From an uncultured Prosthecobacter sp. (GTDB taxonomy: Bacteria; Verrucomicrobiota; Verrucomicrobiia; Verrucomicrobiales; Verrucomicrobiaceae): DNA of 7,412 nucleotides. Shown piece after piece: positions 5,033 through 7,412 of the stretch; the first letter of the stretch is position 1, and every line of letters starts with the position of its first letter. Both the position numbers and the translations under genes were made by a program. The notes under the pieces are model-generated. The model saw only the letters and a list, made by a program, of their open reading frames with translations, ran no database searches and was not told where the DNA came from. Location of the stretch: positions 1 through 7,412 of the forward strand of contig CALDGV010000430.1 in the NCBI GenBank assembly GCA_937941745.1, given 5' to 3'.

Positions 5033-7412
5033 TCAGGGCTTCAGCACCGGCATGACCCGCACCACTGTGGCCTGCTTCACATCCAGGAAAGCCTTGGCAG
5101 CACGCTGGATGTCCCGTGCAGTCACAGCGGCGATTTTCTCTGGCAGGCTGTTGAAGTAGTCCAGTCCCAGACCATTCAGCTCATTCCAGCCGAAGGCGTC
5201 TGCCATGCTGCCATTTCCCTGCTGGGAGCGGAGCCACTGGGATTTCCACGCGGTCTTGGCACGGCCGATCTCTGCCTCTGTGAGACCCTTCTTCGCCAGA
5301 TCAGCGATCAATCGCAGCATCTCTGCCTGAGCCAGATCCGCTTTCTTGGGATCCGTGCCCACATAGAAATAAAAAGCCCCGGCACCCAGCGCGGCGAACT
5401 GTTGAGCGCCGACATAATAAGCCAGCCCGAGTTCCTCTCGAATGCGGTTGAACAGCCGGCTGCCCATATCGCTGCAGGCTTCATCAATCAGGGAGAGGGC
5501 ATGCACTTGCGGATCATGAAGGCCGACACTGCGGAAACCGATCACCACCACGGCCTGCTCTTTCTCCATCTCAATCAGGTGCTGTGCAGATTTGGCTCTG
5601 GTTGGAGAGAATTTGACGATTTCACGTCGCTGCCCGCAAGGCAACCTGCCCAGGACTGCCTCGACCTGCTTCAGGATCTTTGCAGCTTGCACATCCCCAA
5701 CGATGCTGAGCACTCCATTGGCTCCTTTGATGGAACTTTTCAGCATCGCTCGGCAGTCGGCAGTCGAGAGGCTTTTCACACTGTCTTCCGTGCCCAGTGC
5801 CGTGCGCGCAAAAGGTTGTCCGGCAAAAATCTCTGCCCGTGCGCGGCGCATTGCCACGGTCAGGGGATCTTCTTTTTCTTCCTGAATCTGAGCGAGCTGG
5901 CGCTTGCGCACTTTTTCAAGCTCGGCGGCCGGAAGCGTGGCATTTAGAAGAAGGTCTCCGATGAGCTGAAGTCCCGTTGTTTCATCGCCGCGCATCACCT
6001 CGGCGCCAAGCAGATAGCGGTGGGCATCCGACTGGCAGATCAGCGCTCCGCCGCGGTTCTCCAGTTCCGTGGCAATCTGCGATGCGCTGCGGTTTTTCGT
6101 GCCTTTCAGCAAAAGCGCTGCCGATACCTGGGTTACACCAGCCTTGTCATCCATCTCTGCCGGCACACCGGCCAGGAAGCTGGCCCTCATGGAAATCAGC
6201 GGCAGGCGCGGGTTTTCCTGCACCAGAAGGGTCAGGCCGTTTTTGAGTTCAAATCGCTGCACTTCTGACGCACGACCAGCTGCATGAGCTCCAGCGATCA
6301 CTTCCGGCTCGTGAGGCCCCACGGTCACCAGCGAGCAGGTGGCATCCTGAAGATAGCGCCTAGCTGCCTCTCGGATGTCCTCGGGGGTCAGTCGGCTGAG
6401 AGTGCTGAGATACTGCTGCGGATATTCCAAGCTGCCGGTGGTCAGCCAGCCATGGCCGAGCATGGCCGCCTGCCCCTTGGTCGTGGCAAGACTGCGCAAC
6501 TGATAACCCAATGTGGCGCGCAGGGCTTTGGCAAGTTCGTCCTTCCCCGGGCCTTTGGCCTGGATCTCGCGGACCACCGACAGCATCCCTTCACGGCAGG
6601 CACGAACATTTTCAGGATCACACTCAACGTCTGTGTTGAAGACACCACACTCCTGACCTCCCCAGGCTCCAGCCCACACGCTGTGGGCGATGCCGCGCTT
6701 TTCCCGCAGTTCCAGGTTCAGACGTGAGCTGCGCCCGCTGCCGAGAAGGAAGGCCAGCACATCCAGCGCTGGTTTGTCAGCATGCCCTTCACCCGGAATC
6801 TGCCAGCCCAGCGCCACATGACTGAGTTCGGTGGCGAAGTCCTTGTGCGCCATGCGGAGGCCCATCTGGCGGGGTTCCTCTGGCAGCAGCACGGGCTCAT
6901 AGGGCCGGCGTTCCCAGTCGCTCAACAGCCGCTCCACAGCGGCAAAGGTGGCTTCGGCATCCACGGCACCTGCAATCACCACAAAGCAGTTGTTGGGAAT
7001 GTAATGCCGCTGGACGAACCCGACGACATCCTCCCGCTTGACTTGATCAAACACGGCCCGGTGGCCAATGATCGGATGGCGCAGCGGATGGGTGCGAAAG
7101 CTCGTCGCCTGAACTAGATGCTGAAGCTGCGAGGAAGGCTCGTCGTTGCCCATCGCCATCTCCCGGCGGATGACATCCTGTTCCTTGGCCAGTTCTGAGG
7201 CATCAAAGCGTGAATGCCTGATCATGTCAGCCAGGATGTCGAGATAGTCCTCCGTGTGCTCGGCGAGTCCATCGATCCAGTACACCGTGCGATTGAAGGT
7301 CGTGTAGGCGTTCACGTAGCCGCCAAGCTGCTGAATGCCTGTGGAAATTTCCTGGGCAGTGCGCCGCACGGTGCCTTTAAAAAGCATGTGCTCCACACAA
7401 TGCGCCAGCCCC
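5033..7412 (-). CDS. Fused two-half M16 zinc metalloprotease (5' end outside window)
   Basis: An M16-family (pitrilysin/processing-peptidase-like) metalloendopeptidase of which 792 residues are visible. The reading frame runs open through the right window edge, so roughly the first 50 residues and any signal peptide are missing. The zinc motif HCVEH is at visible residues 4-8, and the third ligand is Glu84 in VIRREM, at the 75-residue spacing typical of the family. An M16C-type domain follows (about 115-370). A second M16 copy starts near residue 386 (FELKNGLTLLVQEN); its equivalent zinc segment reads GVTQVSAALLLKGT, lacking the histidines and glutamate. A second M16C domain (about 560-750) contains RLFNRIREELGLAYYV with Arg658 and Tyr665. 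The layout is an active half joined to a regulatory half, forming the two sides of a peptide-trapping chamber. The TGA stop is 55 bases before the NamZ-like start. Substrate and compartment cannot be read without the N-terminus. Confidence 0.95.
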   Translation of the reverse strand, partial: GLAHCVEHMLFKGTVRRTAQEISTGIQQLGGYVNAYTTFNRTVYWIDGLAEHTEDYLDILADMIRHSRFDASELAKEQDVIRREMAMGNDEPSSQLQHLVQATSFRTHPLRHPIIGHRAVFDQVKREDVVGFVQRHYIPNNCFVVIAGAVDAEATFAAVERLLSDWERRPYEPVLLPEEPRQMGLRMAHKDFATELSHVALGWQIPGEGHADKPALDVLAFLLGSGRSSRLNLELREKRGIAHSVWAGAWGGQECGVFNTDVECDPENVRACREGMLSVVREIQAKGPGKDELAKALRATLGYQLRSLATTKGQAAMLGHGWLTTGSLEYPQQYLSTLSRLTPEDIREAARRYLQDATCSLVTVGPHEPEVIAGAHAAGRASEVQRFELKNGLTLLVQENPRLPLISMRASFLAGVPAEMDDKAGVTQVSAALLLKGTKNRSASQIATELENRGGALICQSDAHRYLLGAEVMRGDETTGLQLIGDLLLNATLPAAELEKVRKRQLAQIQEEKEDPLTVAMRRARAEIFAGQPFARTALGTEDSVKSLSTADCRAMLKSSIKGANGVLSIVGDVQAAKILKQVEAVLGRLPCGQRREIVKFSPTRAKSAQHLIEMEKEQAVVVIGFRSVGLHDPQVHALSLIDEACSDMGSRLFNRIREELGLAYYVGAQQFAALGAGAFYFYVGTDPKKADLAQAEMLRLIADLAKKGLTEAEIGRAKTAWKSQWLRSQQGNGSMADAFGWNELNGLGLDYFNSLPEKIAAVTARDIQRAAKAFLDVKQATVVRVMPVLKP

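Noticed and set aside
4213..5947. Long + strand open frames opposite the NamZ-like and M16 genes
   Set aside because: They are shadow frames of GC-rich coding DNA. The - strand products carry intact family motifs throughout.
7394..7396. GTG as the start codon of the M16 protease
   Set aside because: The frame continues upstream to the window edge as G-L-A-H-C, and the GTG encodes the Val inside the HCVEH zinc motif, so the true start is outside the window.

Overview
The window looks like an ordinary chromosomal housekeeping stretch from a GC-rich Gram-negative bacterium. The protein set, codon style and mostly Shine-Dalgarno-less starts suggest Verrucomicrobiota, perhaps near Prosthecobacter/Verrucomicrobium. 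That placement is inferred from family flavour, not from a search. There is no sign of an integrated element, CRISPR array, IS or defence locus, and I found no convincing previously undescribed system.

Left part (1-1370, + strand): the last few codons of a probable upstream gene end at 56 and are followed by a strong intrinsic terminator. A TTGACA-containing promoter then precedes a complete glyceraldehyde-3-phosphate dehydrogenase gene (256-1305). A second strong hairpin terminator lies just behind it, so gap appears to be a single-gene transcription unit.

Middle (1416-3386, - strand): a divergent NagB-like sugar-phosphate isomerase/deaminase (2448-3386) is followed, after a structured spacer of about 130 bases, by a DUF502 inner-membrane protein (1416-2318). 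The NagB-like protein keeps the fold signatures but has altered catalytic and phosphate-binding positions. The DUF502 gene converges on gap, and the two share the terminator hairpin region. Between 3387 and 3589 is a divergent intergenic region with a putative tRNA promoter on the + strand.

Right part: a complete class II tRNA-Ser(GCT) with encoded CCA (3590-3680, +) faces a - strand pair. That pair is a fused two-half M16 zinc metalloprotease (5033-7412, N-terminus cut by the window edge) and, 55 bases downstream, a Tat-type lipoprotein of the DUF1343/NamZ (GH171 exo-N-acetylmuramidase) family (3724-4977).

Functional themes are central glycolysis (gap), envelope or peptidoglycan turnover (NamZ), proteolysis (M16) and amino-sugar or related sugar-phosphate metabolism (NagB-like). 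A link from cell-wall sugar recovery through an amino-sugar phosphate to glycolysis is tempting, but the genes sit in separate transcription units, so it remains speculation. The points most worth a second look are the altered active site of the NagB-like protein, the complementary loss of catalytic residues in the two halves of the M16 protein, and the possible RNA structures before the DUF502 and NamZ genes.
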